Shown piece by piece: positions 19,774-30,879 of a DNA stretch of 64,000 bases (within the stretch, counting starts at the first letter, position 1; each line of letters opens with the position of its first letter). This DNA comes from Piezodorus guildinii (taxonomy: Eukaryota; Arthropoda; Insecta; Hemiptera; Pentatomidae): NCBI GenBank assembly GCA_023052935.1, contig CM041295.1, forward strand, positions 167,330,366 through 167,394,365, in the 5' to 3' direction. The notes under the pieces are model-generated. The model was not told the origin of the DNA. It did no database searches and saw only the letters and a program-made list of their open reading frames with translations. The position numbers and the translations under genes are program-made.

Positions 19774-21183
19774 ATGTCTCTTCCACCTAAAGCTTTCCAT
19801 CCTTCTGAAATTTCCAGCATTATTCATAGTCTGTCATCCCGCAAAGCTCCAGGGCCCGATCTAATCACATACCAAATTTTAAAACTCCTTTCACGAAAAG
19901 CCATCCTATCCCTTACCTACATTTATAATGCTGTACTCCTTACAACATATTTTCATGACTCCTGGAAATTATCCACAGTAAAAATGATACATAAACCCAA
20001 AAAGCCACCAGAATATCCGTCCTCATACCGCCCCATCTCTCTTTTATGCATCATGGGAAAAATCCTTGAAAACCTCCTTCTAAAACGTATCTATCCCATC
20101 CTTGATTCCAATAATATTATCCCCGATCATCAGTTTGGCTTTCGAACATCCCATTCCACTATCCAGCAATGTCATCGTGTGGTGGATGTTGTCTCCTCCG
20201 CTTTGGAGCGCGGATTGTACTGCACTGGAGCCTTTCTCGACGTAGAACAGGCCTTTGACTGAGTCTGGCACCCAAGACTGCTTTACAAACTCCGAAAATT
20301 TCTTCCTCCAACATACTTTCTTATTATCCAGTCCTATCTCACTGACAGATCCTTTCAAATAAGTCACAAGTAGTCCTATTCATCCCTTTTTGTTCAGTCC
20401 GCTGGCGTCTCACAAGGCAGTACCCATTCTCTTCACAGTCTATACAGCTGACATCCCAACCAATCCTAACACTTTCCTCTTACGTATGCTGATGGCACTT
20501 GTATGTTATCAGTCAATAGCGATCCTACTATTGCCTCTCAAACCCTACGATCCCACATCAGAGACCTTCAGGTATGGTGTCAGAATTGGAGAATTAAAAT
20601 AAATACAGACAAATCCCACCAAATAACCTTTACCCTCCGTCGTAAACCAATGACCTCCTGTCCTACATTATCCTTTAATAATATCCCACTTTTCCCGGTC
20701 GAACAGATACACTATCTAGGTCTCCTGTTTGAAAAACGTCTCACATGGAATCCGCACACTAGACTGAAAGGACAAGAAACTGCTCACCGCTTTCGATTAC
20801 TTCAACACTTACTTGACAAACGCACTAAACTTCCACTTAACTATAGAAGACTCCTCTACATGACTATTATTAGGTCTATATGGACTTACGGAGTTGAGCT
20901 TTGGGGCTCTACTAAACCTTCAAATTCTTCCCGGATCCAATCCTTACAATCCAAAATCCTTCGTAAAATCCTCAACGCTCCTAATTTTGTCACAATTAAA
21001 CTCATCCATAAAGACCTAAATATTCCATTTGTTGCTGATCTAGCCCGAACCAGATATCACTCCTTCCATAACAAACTCCTCTCCCACTCTAACCCACTAG
21101 TTTCAATCCTTGCTTCCTCTTCCATTCCTGACAATCCTCCAAGGCATCTGAAAAGAAGATGGCCTCGAGACCTTCTAGTTTAG
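19774..21183 (+). pseudogene. Jockey-A ORF2, reverse transcriptase and thumb
   Basis: RT blocks seen in order are RKAPGPDLITYQIL, YRPISLL, DHQFGFRTSHST, and GAFLDVEQAFD (motif A), which is followed at once by a stop at 20263. VSQGS lies in motif B. The motif C position near 20484 encodes YADG, where FADD or YADD is expected. The thumb follows (LGLLFEKRLTWNPHTRLK, YGVELWGST), and the terminus RRWPRDLLV lies at 21157-21183. The second catalytic aspartate is lost. Stops and frameshifts make it inactive. Confidence 0.9.
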
Positions 21184-21296
21184 AAAAGTTACAAGGAGTG
21201 CTGCCATTGTAGTTCTTCTTCAAGTCTGTTTCACGCCATTCATCTTTTGTCACATTTACTTGTACTTTGAAGTACAGTTGTAAATTTCAATAAATG

Positions 21297-21301
<5 letters not shown>

Positions 21302-21331
<30 letters not shown>
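21302..21331 (+). repeat. Poly(A) tail of Jockey-A copy 2
   Basis: A run of about 30 A follows AATAAA within 15 bp and is directly followed by the right target-site copy. Confidence 0.9.
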
Positions 21332-21333
<2 letters not shown>

Positions 21334-21340
21334 ATAGGTT

Positions 21341-21700
21341 ACAAACCAGATGGTAAAGGTAGAAATTAATTTTAAAACGATCAGGCTGGATTCTATTTAA
21401 ATAGGAGTTACTAGGACAAATAAGAGAAATAAGGGTTCTTAGACACCACCAAAGTAATCCACTTATGTTTTACACATGCATCCACGTCATTCTTCTATCA
21501 CACATCAATACTAATTATTTACCAAGTTGATTTTCGAAACCGCAGTATGTTGTATGTATATACCATATGTAGATAAATTATTAGATAAGACATACATCTT
21601 TTAACCATGTAGGTTGGCCCCTTTGGTGTTAGTAGTTGTTCTTAGTATTGAATGACTAGGAAAGCATAGATATAAATATGTATGAATAAGCAAATTCAAA
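21341..21700. other. AT-rich stretch, nothing recognised
   Basis: No supported feature. Confidence 0.5.
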
Positions 21701-22460
21701 TTAATTACTGTAACATCTTAATAAATAAATTGTCTATAGTAATCTATTATATTATTTTCTAAAACAATCAGTTAGTTTTATTGGCTCTTTATCACTCCTT
21801 ATTAACTTTTACAAGCTTGTGTATAAGATAATTTTTTTTCTAAAATCTTTACCTTCCCAACGGTATATTATACATGTGATTACATGTAATATATATTATA
21901 TTTGTTTGATCAGTTCTCGACTGTTGATAATTTAAGTTTGTGTTGTTCTCAGGTTTCAGTCAATGAATAAACAATTTTATCTATGCGACGTTTCGAGAAT
22001 TTATTGTTCTCATAATCATGCAATTTTGGACAAAATAGTGTCTTAATTAGACATGTTTAGCCTACAAGCTTTGAAAGAACACTGAGATAGGGTTAGACTA
22101 TTTCAATAAGAGTGAAACCTACAAAATATTAAATTTTACTTCGATAAAGCGAGTTTAATCAAAATCGTTAAAGCCGTTTATGAGAGAGAATATCGTAAAA
22201 AGGTGCTAAAAGCCTAGTTTAAAGTGGCTCTCTTCATAAGCTAAATTTTATGTTGAGCTAAGTTTTATGAAAAAGTTGCTATAACATTTGGGGTGTATAG
22301 TTCTCTTAAATATGAAATTTCAGTTTTATAGGACTTTTCGTTTCGTCTCTTCGACATACACCCAAACCTTTTTGGAGGACTTGGTTTGGACTCAGGTGAT
22401 CCTAAAGCGTGTATTTCCGTTGAAAACAGGAATTCAAAAATGTTCACGATAGCAATACTT
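21700..22460 (+). repeat. Rep-2 dispersed repeat, copy 1, interrupted by a Penelope-type tail
   Basis: This aligns with 42449-42568 joined to 47389-47900. Shared blocks include ACAATCA, ATTAACTTTTACAA, TTCTAAAATC, CCAACGGTAT, AAAGCGAGTTTAAT, GTGTATAGTT and GGACTTGGT. A minus-strand motif at 21985-22030 (ATGAGAACAATAAATTCTCG then AAACGTCGC) is of the Penelope hammerhead-like type and may be a small insertion inside the repeat. No coding sequence is present. Confidence 0.6.
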
Positions 22461-22724
22461 TCCCTTACTATATATTTTATATATACGTAAGTAAAAGTAT
22501 ATCTTAATATGATTTAATAATTTAATTACATACCGAATACAATTGTTATTCCTAGTAAATAATTAAATAGTTATTCCTAATACTAAAAAAAATAGTTATT
22601 CCTAAAACTGTTTGTTGTATTAACTGATATATTGTGAAATATTCGCGAAAGGGTATCTTGTTTTATGATTATTTTATCATTTCGTTTGATTTTTCAAAGT
22701 TTGAATTAATTAAAAAAAAAGTAA

Positions 22725-22935
22725 TTTTAAGGGGTAACCTGTGGTGTAGTGGCTTGCTTAACAGCCTTCTATGCCTATGGCCGCGGGTCAAACCCTACAG
22801 ATGGCCCTAGGATTTTTTAGAGGGGATCAAAATCCTTAGTTATGCCTGCCTTGCTTCAAAGGGAACGTAAAATAGCGGTCCCGTTCCTGCGCTGTGTCAT
22901 TTACTAATTAAGATCCATATCTTAATAAAACCTGG
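22725..22935 (+). repeat. tRNA-related SINE-like sequence
   Basis: An A-box-like TGGTGTAGTGG lies at 22742-22752 and a B-box-like GGGTCAAACCC at 22785-22795, 33 bp apart as in tRNA genes. No cloverleaf acceptor stem is evident. A non-tRNA body and an A/T-rich end follow. It sits at the 3' edge of the gypsy element. Confidence 0.55.
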
Positions 22936-23012
22936 ATAGTTTAGGAATCCCAATGCTTGTGGAGGTTGCAAGGGTGGCTGACGTATCGGGCTGGTATTGA
23001 CGTTGGTTTTTC

Positions 23013-23748
23013 TCAGTTGGTTTGTGTGTCGTTTGAGACGGTATCCATTATCGAGTTTGACTTGGTAGTGTAGGTGTCCGAATTTTCGGATGATCGAACC
23101 AATTTTTCATGTATACTTGTTGTTGGAATACCATCTAGAACCCTTTCGCCAATTTTGCATTGTCGTGATAGTTGCAGGTCGAATCGCACTCGCTTTTGAA
23201 TTTTGGGAGAATAAGGCTTAAAAACGTCGAGCTGGCACCTAATGCTTCGATTCAAATACAATTCAGCTGGAGTTTTATCATTGTGGAGAGGGGTGGCTCT
23301 GTATCGAAATAATATTTCACTTTGTGTTGAATGGTCGCTGGCTCATTCATACTGTTAAGCTTTGATTTCAAGGTTTCAAATCGTTGGTTGCAGGATGTCC
23401 TGGCGCTATAAACTTTTGCAAAATCCCATTGTTCAGGCAGAAAGTTTTGAAAACGTCACTGTGGAAAATAGTAGCGTTATCCGATACGAAGATTTCAGGA
23501 AAACCATTGCAAAAAATGTCCATGTGCAGCTCTATCGTGGTAGCGGTGGTTGGGGCTTCTTTGGTAATCCGAATTTCAGCCCACTTTGACTTGGAATCAA
23601 CAAGAACGAGGAAGTAGCGATTCATAAAAGGCCCAGCATAATCAATATGTACTCGTTCGAAATTATGCTGTGAATCATGCCACTGATGGAGAGGGACCTT
23701 AGCTGGAATTTTCTGGGATAGTGCACATTCCTGGCAGTTTTTTATCAT
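23013..23748 (-). pseudogene. Gypsy integrase, catalytic Glu region deleted
   Basis: The N-terminal zinc-binding remnant (NCQECALSQK) is followed by HIDYAGPF (first Asp) and IFVSDNATIF (second Asp). The frame then reads GHPATNDLKP and stops, so the block that holds the catalytic Glu is missing, by a short deletion near 23370. The C-terminal part continues in another frame (23261-23013, LDVFKPYSPKIQKRV). Integration activity is lost. Confidence 0.8.
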
Positions 23749-23819
23749 TTATTTTATATCTTTGTCGATATTTTTCCAGAAGCAGTACCGTCTGGCCAAT
23801 TGTTTCATTTTTACTGTGC

Positions 23820-24293
23820 CTACATGTGTTCGATGAAGTTCCAAGAGAACCTTATTTCGAAGGGCTTCAGGTATGAAAACACGTTGGTTCTTGAAAATGA
23901 TGCCATTTGAAGTGAGCCAGAAATGAGATCTTGATGAAGTTTTGAAAGAAATCTGTCTTCGGCTGTTTCTTCAACAATAGTTGAACTGGTAATGACATCA
24001 GTAGAAATCTGATTAATGATCTGGTCTTCAATGTTTGAAACTTGGAGGCTCATGATGCATTCTGTAGAAGAACTAGCTTGTGATGTAGTGAGAGTAGCTC
24101 TGGACAGGCATTCAACATGTACGTGATCAGCTGCTTTTCGATGGACGACCTTGTAGTCGAAGTCTTGAAGGAATGTTGCATATCGAAGTAGCCTCGCTGA
24201 AGTGAAGGATGGTAGCTTCGTTTCCGGATGAAAAATCCCGGTCAGCGGCTGGTCATCCGTAATCAGTGTGAATGGAGGGCCTATTAAATACAT
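23820..24293 (-). pseudogene. Gypsy RNase H / connection region
   Basis: The frame contains FTLITDDQPLTGIFHP, RLLRYATFLQDFDYKVVHRK and ADHVHVECLSRA, the conserved C-terminal RNase H and tether blocks of Mag-like pol. The upstream part of RNase H, between 24747 and 24293, is broken by stops. Confidence 0.8.
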
Positions 24294-24746
24294 GTATAGT
24301 CTTGAAACATAAAAAATTATTGCGAGCGCCTCCCGGTCAAGTTGAGAGTAATTTTTTTTCTACATTTGTCTGATATGAAGGTTATGGGTCTTTCTAAACA
24401 CTAACGTCGTGAGATAAAACTCCAGCGATTCCTGTGGGACCGGCATTGCAAGCCAAATTCACTGACAGCGATGGATCGGCATGAGGACTCGATCGCTAAT
24501 GATTTCTGTTTTGAGCTGATGAAATACCTTTTGGCATTTTTTGGTCCATACCCATTGGCTTTCTTAGCGAAGCAATTGACGTAGAGGATAGGTTATAGAA
24601 TACAGGTTAGGTATGAACCTTGCATAATAGGTAACCATCCCTAAGAAACGGTGTAATTCGTCAGAATATTTAGGTTCCTCCGTGTTGGAAATAGCCTCAA
24701 CTTTCTTAGGACATTTCGAAATTTCGTTATAGCTGACAAAGTACCC

Positions 24747-25670
24747 TTAATATTGAACATGAGTTTTGAAAAACGAACATTTTACAGTGTTCAGATGCAA
24801 ATCGTTCTTTTTTAACCTTTCCAGGGAAGCTATCAGTCTCTGTTTGCACTCTTCAAATGTGGAACCGTGGACGATTACGACATGACTCCATCTAGGCTTG
24901 CCAAAATCTGATCGAGTATTCTGTTGAACTCGCTTAGGCGCGGTTTTGATACCAAACGAAAGACGAATCATGAGGTAAGTACCCCTGTGTGTTGAGATGG
25001 TTTGAATTGCCTTGCTTTCGTCGCAGACTGGAATATGTAGATATGCTTTGAAAAGGTCCAGATGGTAGAACAATTTTGAATTCCGAAGATTATTAAGAAT
25101 GTCATCAATCTTCCGTATGGGATAATGAGCCGACTTAAGTTGTTTGTTCTCCCCAATCTTGTAATTAACACAAACGCGAAGCGAGCAGTCAGCTTTTGGA
25201 ATAATGACTAGAGGAGAACCCCAATCACTGGTTTCGATTTTTGAACTGATACCTGATGTTTCGAGGGTGTCCAGTTCGATGTTAACCTTGTCCTGAAAAG
25301 CGTATGGGATAGGTCGTTCTTTGATGAAAACAGGTCTTGAATTCGGACACAACTCCAGGGAGTAAGTGAACCCAGGTACACATCCAACTTTAGGTTCGAA
25401 TATATCAGCGAAATCTCTCATTATGTCTGTAACAACATCAAATGAGTTTACATTCGATAATGTTTGATTTATTTCATCAAGCTCTCCATGGTTAATTTTC
25501 AAATGTCGAATCCAGGATCTACCCAGAAGTGGAGAAAACTGAGCTGGTACAATAAATAGCAGTTCAGTAGATTTTTGATTACGGTATTGGACTGGAACTT
25601 GTGCAACACCAAGAGGTTTGAAAATTCCTGAGGTATAGGAACGAAATTGAACATGGGTCGGCCTGAGCAC
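24747..25670 (-). pseudogene. Gypsy reverse transcriptase, YxDD deleted
   Basis: Blocks seen are RPIPYAFQDKV, WGSPLVIIPKADCSLRVCVN, HYPIRKIDDILNNL, FYHLDLFKAYLHIPV (motif A) and LSFGIKTAP (motif B). Where the YxDD motif C should follow, the frame reads directly into VIVHGSTFEECKQRL. This implies a small deletion at about 24875-24882 that removed the catalytic aspartates and shifted the frame. NDLHLNTVKCSFF follows. No activity is possible. Confidence 0.85.
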
Positions 25671-25732
25671 ATTATGTCCAGTTTTTGAAAATCTGGTTCC
25701 GGCAGAAGCGTCAGACCATCGCCAGAATCCAC
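25499..25732 (-). pseudogene. Gypsy aspartic protease remnant
   Basis: The frame begins at MDSGDGLTLLPEPDFQKLD. DSG followed by a hydrophobic LL-P is the retroviral-type protease active site, although the usual small residue after DSG is an aspartate here. A second protease block (LLGRSWIRHLKIN) appears in the overlapping RT frame near 25520, so the domain is split between two frames. Confidence 0.65.
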
Positions 25733-26070
25733 TTCGAAGGTTTGAGGTTTCCCTTCAATGAGAACCTCAACAAAATATTTATTTGTGTCTTGATCAGGAC
25801 TGGACTTTTCGAAAATGTCGATAATTTGATTGATAATTTGATGTCGACAAAATGTTTATTTTGAATTTCAGATTTGTTCTTGCTTTTCTGTTGCATGAGA
25901 GTGGAAATGCAAACGGCTGAAACATGTCCCGTTCGTTTGCACGAATCACACCAGAGTTTTGATCGGTCAGAACGGCAATCTTTGGTAAGGTGCTTAAGAG
26001 AACACCGGAGGCAGCGATTATCGAGTCCGAGATGCTGGTAATTTAGTCTCGACCATGATTTTGAGCGCAA
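25711..26070 (-). pseudogene. Gypsy nucleocapsid zinc knuckles
   Basis: Two knuckles, CLRCSLKHLTKDC and CDSCKRTGHVSAVC, follow one another, as in Mag-lineage Gag. The C-terminal part of the frame leads into the protease. The frame differs from the capsid frame upstream (26134), so at least one frameshift lies between. Confidence 0.8.
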
Positions 26071-26133
26071 ATTACGAGATGAAGTTTGTGCATTTTGTGA
26101 ACTGATCTGATCGTCATAGCTGGTGGATCGATT

Positions 26134-26887
26134 TTAAGCACGTGACCAGTGTTGCCCAACTTCGTTGATATCGCTTTCTCCAAGTAATACTGATGAAGTT
26201 GGTTGACGGTTAGAAATTTCGCGGTTGTCAATTTTAGACGCCTTAAGTGTAAGTGCCTTAGTTACGATATCGTCAAATTTTGATTTATCATCTTTCAATT
26301 GTAACATTTGTTCCCGTATCGAGTTGTCCCTTATGCCTCGAATAAGTTGAGCTCGTAGAAATATTTCCGCAACAAGTTGACAAGTTTCTGCGCAGCATAC
26401 AAAAGTACAATCGAAAATATCGCGACGCAAAACCGAAACGTAGTCGGCTATGGACTGACCGTCTTGTTGATACAAAGACAGGAAACGGTGTTGAGTTACC
26501 AAAATGTTTCGTTTTGGACACAAATAGGCTTGAAGTACCTTAACAATATCTTCGTACGATTTTTCGATAGGCAGTTTAGGCGCGACCAAAGATGCAATTA
26601 ACTGGTACTTAATGGAAACTATTGAGTTCAAGAGCACACAACGCTTTGTCGTGAAAAATGCCTTTCATTGTTAAATAATTTTCGAAACGGGCTTTATACA
26701 TTTTGAAGTTTTCTATTGAAGCAGTGAAATTTTCGAACGGTGGTATAAGAACTTGTTGATTCACGGGGGCTTGAATTTGAGGACCACTTTGAGATTGACC
26801 TGCAAAAGTTTTTGAAAGAGTCACTATAAGAATTTTTTGTTGATTATTAAAAGCTTTCATAAGCGATTCAAACTGTTTTTTATCCAT
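26134..26887 (-). pseudogene. Gypsy Gag, matrix/capsid region, frameshifted
   Basis: Gag starts at 26887 (MDKKQFESLMKAFNNQQKI) and includes IPPFENFTASIENFKMYKARF, a typical Mag-type Gag start. A frameshift near 26620 moves it to the frame 26637-26134. That frame has the capsid blocks LPIEKSYEDIVKVLQ, DGQSIADYVSVLRR and LIRGIRDNSIREQML. In the family Gag forms the virus-like particle that carries the RNA. It is not functional here. Confidence 0.8.
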
Positions 26888-26989
26888 TTCGATGCAGGCA
26901 GAAAACGTCGAAATTTAGAAATATGTAAAGATAGGTTACCTGAACCTGAAGAAGGGGACACAACGCCATCGTTACTTCACGTTCAACTC

Positions 26990-27100
26990 GTCCCCAAAAT
27001 TTGTTGTGTTCTTGAATAAAGATTGTAATTACGTACAACTATTTTATTTGATTTATTACAATCATATGAGCACTGTTGTGTGTTTTGAGAGAGACAATAA
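26990..27100 (-). repeat. Partial 5' LTR of the gypsy element
   Basis: On the minus strand an AATAAA-containing segment ends in ACACAACA and is followed by a GGGGACGAG-type stretch that could be a primer-binding site, then the Gag start at 26887. The outer LTR edge is lost where RTE sequence begins at about 27105. The matching 3' LTR was not found, so the limits are approximate. Confidence 0.4.
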
Positions 27101-27104
27101 GCCA

Positions 27105-29136
27105 ACAATGTAATCATATCGATTATATATAATACTAAGGATATTCATAAGTATACGTGGACATCGCCGAATGGTCAAACACGGAATCAAATCGATCATG
27201 TTTTAGTACAAAACAGATGGCAAAGTAGCATAATTAACGTGAGATCGTATCGTGATGCAGAATGCGGTTCTGATCATGAATTAGTAATCACGAAACTTCG
27301 ACCAAAACTAAATACGAAAAAGAGAACACCGACCTACATTCATCTCGAGAATTTTGATTTAGTTAAATTGAACAATCCCGGAATCAGAAAACAATTCGCG
27401 ATAGAAAAAAAAAATAGGTTCGAAGCTTTAGAATCTTTATATGACGAACATGAAGATATAAACAAACTATGGAAAGGGATCAGGGATAACATTAAAGAGG
27501 TCGGTAATTTGTGTCTTGGGAAAATCGAAAATAAAAAGAACAAACCCTGGTTCGACGGGGACTGTCAAAATATGTGTGAAAAAAGAAAAACCCCTAAACT
27601 GAATTCCTTAAATAATCCAAGCGATGATAACGTGACTTACTTTCGAGTAGTAAAAAAAGAGACTTCAAAAATAAGAAAAGAGAGTATCTTAGAGGCAAAA
27701 TAATAGAAATAGAAAAACACAGAAGCGAAAATAACTTATTCAAATCGCGTAAAAAATTTGTATCCCTATTGCATGCGGTTAAAGATGCAAATAACAATAT
27801 AATTGCGGATCCGACTGAGATATTAAATAAATTTAAACAACACTTTGACGGCATACTAAATACGGAAAATAATAATCAATCTTCTCTCTCTGAATATCAG
27901 AGCGCTGAACCATGGATAGACGCACCAAGTAAAGAGGAACTCGAATTGGCGATCAAAAGTAAAATAAAAACGTTAAAATGCTGCAGGGAATGATAAAATC
28001 ACGAGTGAATTAATCAAGGCGTGTGGAAAAGCGGGCGTTTCCAAAATACATGTCTTTGTTAAAAAGATCTGGGAAAATGAAAAAATGCCCGAAGAATGGA
28101 AAGAATCAATACTTATTCCGATTCACAAAAAAGGACCGAGGATGGATTGAAACAACTACCGTGGGATCTCTCTTATCCCAGTATGCTATAAAATATTCTC
28201 GTCAATACTAACTAGTCGAATCACGGAATACGCTGAGGAAATTATCGGAGATTACCAATGTGATTTTAGGCGGAATCGCTCGACTATTGATCAAATATTT
28301 TCCTTAAGTCAAATATTAGAGAAAAATTAAAATATAACGGTGTAGCCCATCAACTTTATATCGATTTTAAAAAGGCTTATGATTCAGTAGACCGTCAGAA
28401 GCTATATAACATCATGATTGAACAGGGAATACTTAAAAAGTTAGTAAACCTAGTAGAGATGTGTTTGTCGGAAAAATTTCATAAAGTTAGAATCGGTCAT
28501 AATTACTCCGAGAGAGAGAGAGTGTGTTAATAAAAACCGGTAAAGAAATAGGAATCGAATTAAATACCGATAAGACGAAATATATGATTAATTGCAGAAA
28601 CGGTGGCGATCTTGATATATCAGGGCATACTTTTGAACACGTAGAGAAATTCAAGTATTTAGGTTCAATGATAACAAGAAAAAATGAAATCCTGGAAGAA
28701 ATAAAGTCCTAGTTAAAGGTGGGAAATGCGACTTATTATTCAGTTGATAAGTTGCTTAGCTCGCGGCTTCTGTATAAAAACTTAAAGGTTATAATTTATA
28801 ATTATTCTTCCGACGGTTCTTTACGGATGTGAAACGTGACCGCTTACTTTGAAGGATGAACAGCAGCTTAAGGTATTCGAAAATAAGGTACTGCGTAAAA
28901 TATTTGGTACAAAGAGTGATGAGGCCACTGGGGAGTTTAAAAGGTTGCACAACGCGGAATTGCGGAACTTGTATCCTATGAATATAATTGAGTTGATAGC
29001 ATCGCGGAGACTCAAATGGGCGAGTAAAGTTGTTGGGCTCGGTGATGAGCGGATTCCGAGAAAGTTGGTATTCGCTGATCCGACTAGTAGGGGTCCGAAA
29101 GGTAGGCCGAAGCGTCGATGGGAGAATTGCGTTTAG
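27105..29136 (+). pseudogene. RTE ORF remnants (endonuclease C-terminus, RT, C-terminal tail)
   Basis: ANNVIIS ... KYTWTSPNGQTRNQIDHVL and CGSDHELVITKLR (27270-27305) are the end of an apurinic-type endonuclease, with the SDH catalytic motif retained. The RT follows in fragments: 27769-27993, 28350-28395 (LYIDFKKAYDS, motif A), and 28524-28712 (thumb, LNTDKTKYM and FKYLGS). The C-terminus is at 28849-29136 (RRLKWASKVVGLGDE, RGPKGRPKRRW). The motif C segment was lost in the deletion near 28510. Inactive. Confidence 0.8.
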
Positions 29137-29330
29137 GCTGAACTGGGGGGCTTGGGCTTGAACGGTGAACTTTGGACGAGTCTGTGTAGGCGGAATTTGG
29201 TGGTATCGGCATCGAACCTTCGGCCTATTATTATTATTAAAGTAATTATGATAGTAAATGTAATGTCATATGCATACATTCTGTATAAAAAGTTTGCAAG
29301 CATTAAACCTTGAATCATTCAGGCACAAAT
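27105..29330 (+). mobile_element. RTE-type LINE, copy 1, 5'-truncated and degenerate
   Basis: The element begins late in the endonuclease domain and runs to a 3' end after ATTAAA-type sequence near 29310. The order endonuclease, RT and a short C-terminal region rich in RPKRRW-type residues is that of RTE elements. Many stops and frameshifts are present and no target-site duplication was seen. Its 5' edge meets the gypsy LTR at about 27100. Confidence 0.8.
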
Positions 29331-29597
29331 CGTGAGAAAATAAAATATTTTTAAACCTAGCGGAAAAGCGAACGAAACCTGTCGAAACGGAGAAAGAAGT
29401 AAGAAGTTAGATAGTGTATCATCGATCAGCTACTGAACAATTGTTTAGTTAATATTAATTTAAAATAGATAAAATAGAAGTAAACTCACTTTTTACATTG
29501 TGCAAGATCTTGTAGAACAATCTCTATTATCTGAAACAAAAAATAAATAGATATATTTTAACTTGGATTTGAGAAAAAAACAAGTTATAAATGTAAA

Positions 29598-29600
<3 letters not shown>
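29331..29600. other. AT-rich stretch leading to a poly(A) tract
   Basis: No family was recognised. It is followed by a long poly(A), so part of it may be an unidentified retroposed 3' end. Confidence 0.4.

Positions 29601-29666
<66 letters not shown>
29601..29666 (+). repeat. 66-nt poly(A) tract
   Basis: An uninterrupted A-run. No recognised element ends at it, and no AATAAA lies within 50 bp other than AATAAATA near 29542. Confidence 0.9.
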
Positions 29667-29670
<4 letters not shown>

Positions 29671-30325
29671 ATTTAAGCTCTCTATCTACTATTAATCAGA
29701 ATAAATCAGATAAGTATTATCGATTAATGATATATGTAGCTAGCTATACCTCCGTACCTTGATTAAAAGTATCCTTAAAAGTGTGGCTCCAAGACTATAA
29801 ACGTTTTCGATTATAATTTCGTCTAATACTAGACCTAGCGATGTCTAATATCACTTAAATTAAAAGGAGTATAAAGTAGTTTATTATACTTATTACCTAG
29901 GAGGAGTAGTAGAGTATATGATATTTGCAAGAAGTAGTAGAATAGATGATATTTGCAAAAAATTGCCCATTTCTCCTTTATACACGAGCATAAAACTATT
30001 CTAAACTTGAGAGGTCCTTCACTCTAAATCAGCATATACCAGCCACTTTCTTACTCATAAACTTTTTATGTAGAATTAGATTAGGAATATTTTTGTTCCT
30101 CCTAATTATTCCTCTCTCACCCATAGATTCTGAGTTAATTGGGAAAACCCGACAAAAAGTACCTTTGGGTGGTTTTAAAATACTTCATGGCACAATTTCA
30201 CCGGAATAGCACCCGGTCTGGAGAGCAAGACTTGAGGTCTTCGTTAAACAAATGACCATTGGTTAAGGCTGTCATATATAACATTAATTAATAATAATAA
30301 TTCTTTATTTATTATGGGAGAATTC

Positions 30326-30392
<67 letters not shown>

Positions 30393-30879
30393 GAAAAAAA
30401 ACTCGAGAGATAAATGTTAATAATAATGTGCAATGAAAAATAATAAAATACATTGAACTAAAAATAAAATTTGCAGTTTTGAATACAATACTGATTTTTA
30501 AAGAAAAACAATTTATATGGAAAGTCTTTGAAAATTCAATACATTCAAAATAATATTTGGTCTTAATTATGCAGAATAAAATAAATAGATGTGCCTATCT
30601 GTCTTATTTTCATTGAAATTAGGAAATCTACTTAGGAAAACATTAAGTGGCTGGATAGACAGTACTTACGTGTCTTCAGAGTTTTTGGGAGTCCCGGGTA
30701 TCGGAAGGAATGGAGTTCTATCGGGATGCAGAACGGATTAAGAACGATTCATCGAAAGCTGTGATTCGATGAGACGTTATATACAGTCCTGTAGGCTGCG
30801 AATGGGTATTACAGGAACGAACGGAAAATTTAAATTTGAGTAGATACGAAATGTAAGATGGACGACGGGATTGGATAAC
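29667..30879. other. No gene recognised
   Basis: AT-rich with an AT microsatellite at 30327-30387. The part at 30640-30880 is slightly richer in GC but gives no recognisable reading frame or repeat match. Confidence 0.5.
30327..30387. repeat. (AT)n microsatellite
   Basis: About 60 bp of uninterrupted AT. Confidence 0.95.

Larger units (their letters stand above)
18912..21331 (+). mobile_element. Jockey-clade LINE, family A, copy 2 (5'-truncated, broken ORF2)
   Basis: The element starts inside the endonuclease, runs through RT, a 3' UTR with AATAAA, and a poly(A) tail of about 30 nt. It is flanked by ttataggtt at 18903-18911 and 21332-21340. ORF2 is interrupted by stops and frameshifts (18926, 19759-19774, 20263 and 20372-20503). 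Only 18 bp separate it from the end of the oppositely oriented Jockey-B insertion on its left. Confidence 0.9.
22940..27100 (-). mobile_element. Ty3/gypsy LTR retrotransposon, Mag-like, degenerate
   Basis: On the minus strand the order is partial 5' LTR (about 26990-27100), Gag, two zinc knuckles, protease, RT, RNase H, integrase. This is the Ty3/gypsy order. The double CCHC knuckle, the HIDYAGPF integrase block and the RNase H block fit the Mag lineage. Every domain is broken by frameshifts, and two deletions remove catalytic residues (RT YxDD, integrase Glu). No 3' LTR was found; the left end abuts a SINE. Confidence 0.85.

Noticed and set aside
27239..29136. Host craniofacial-development-type (CFDP2-like) gene
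   Set aside because: Such names arise from RTE-derived endonucleases in databases. Here stops, frameshifts and LINE order show a dead RTE element.
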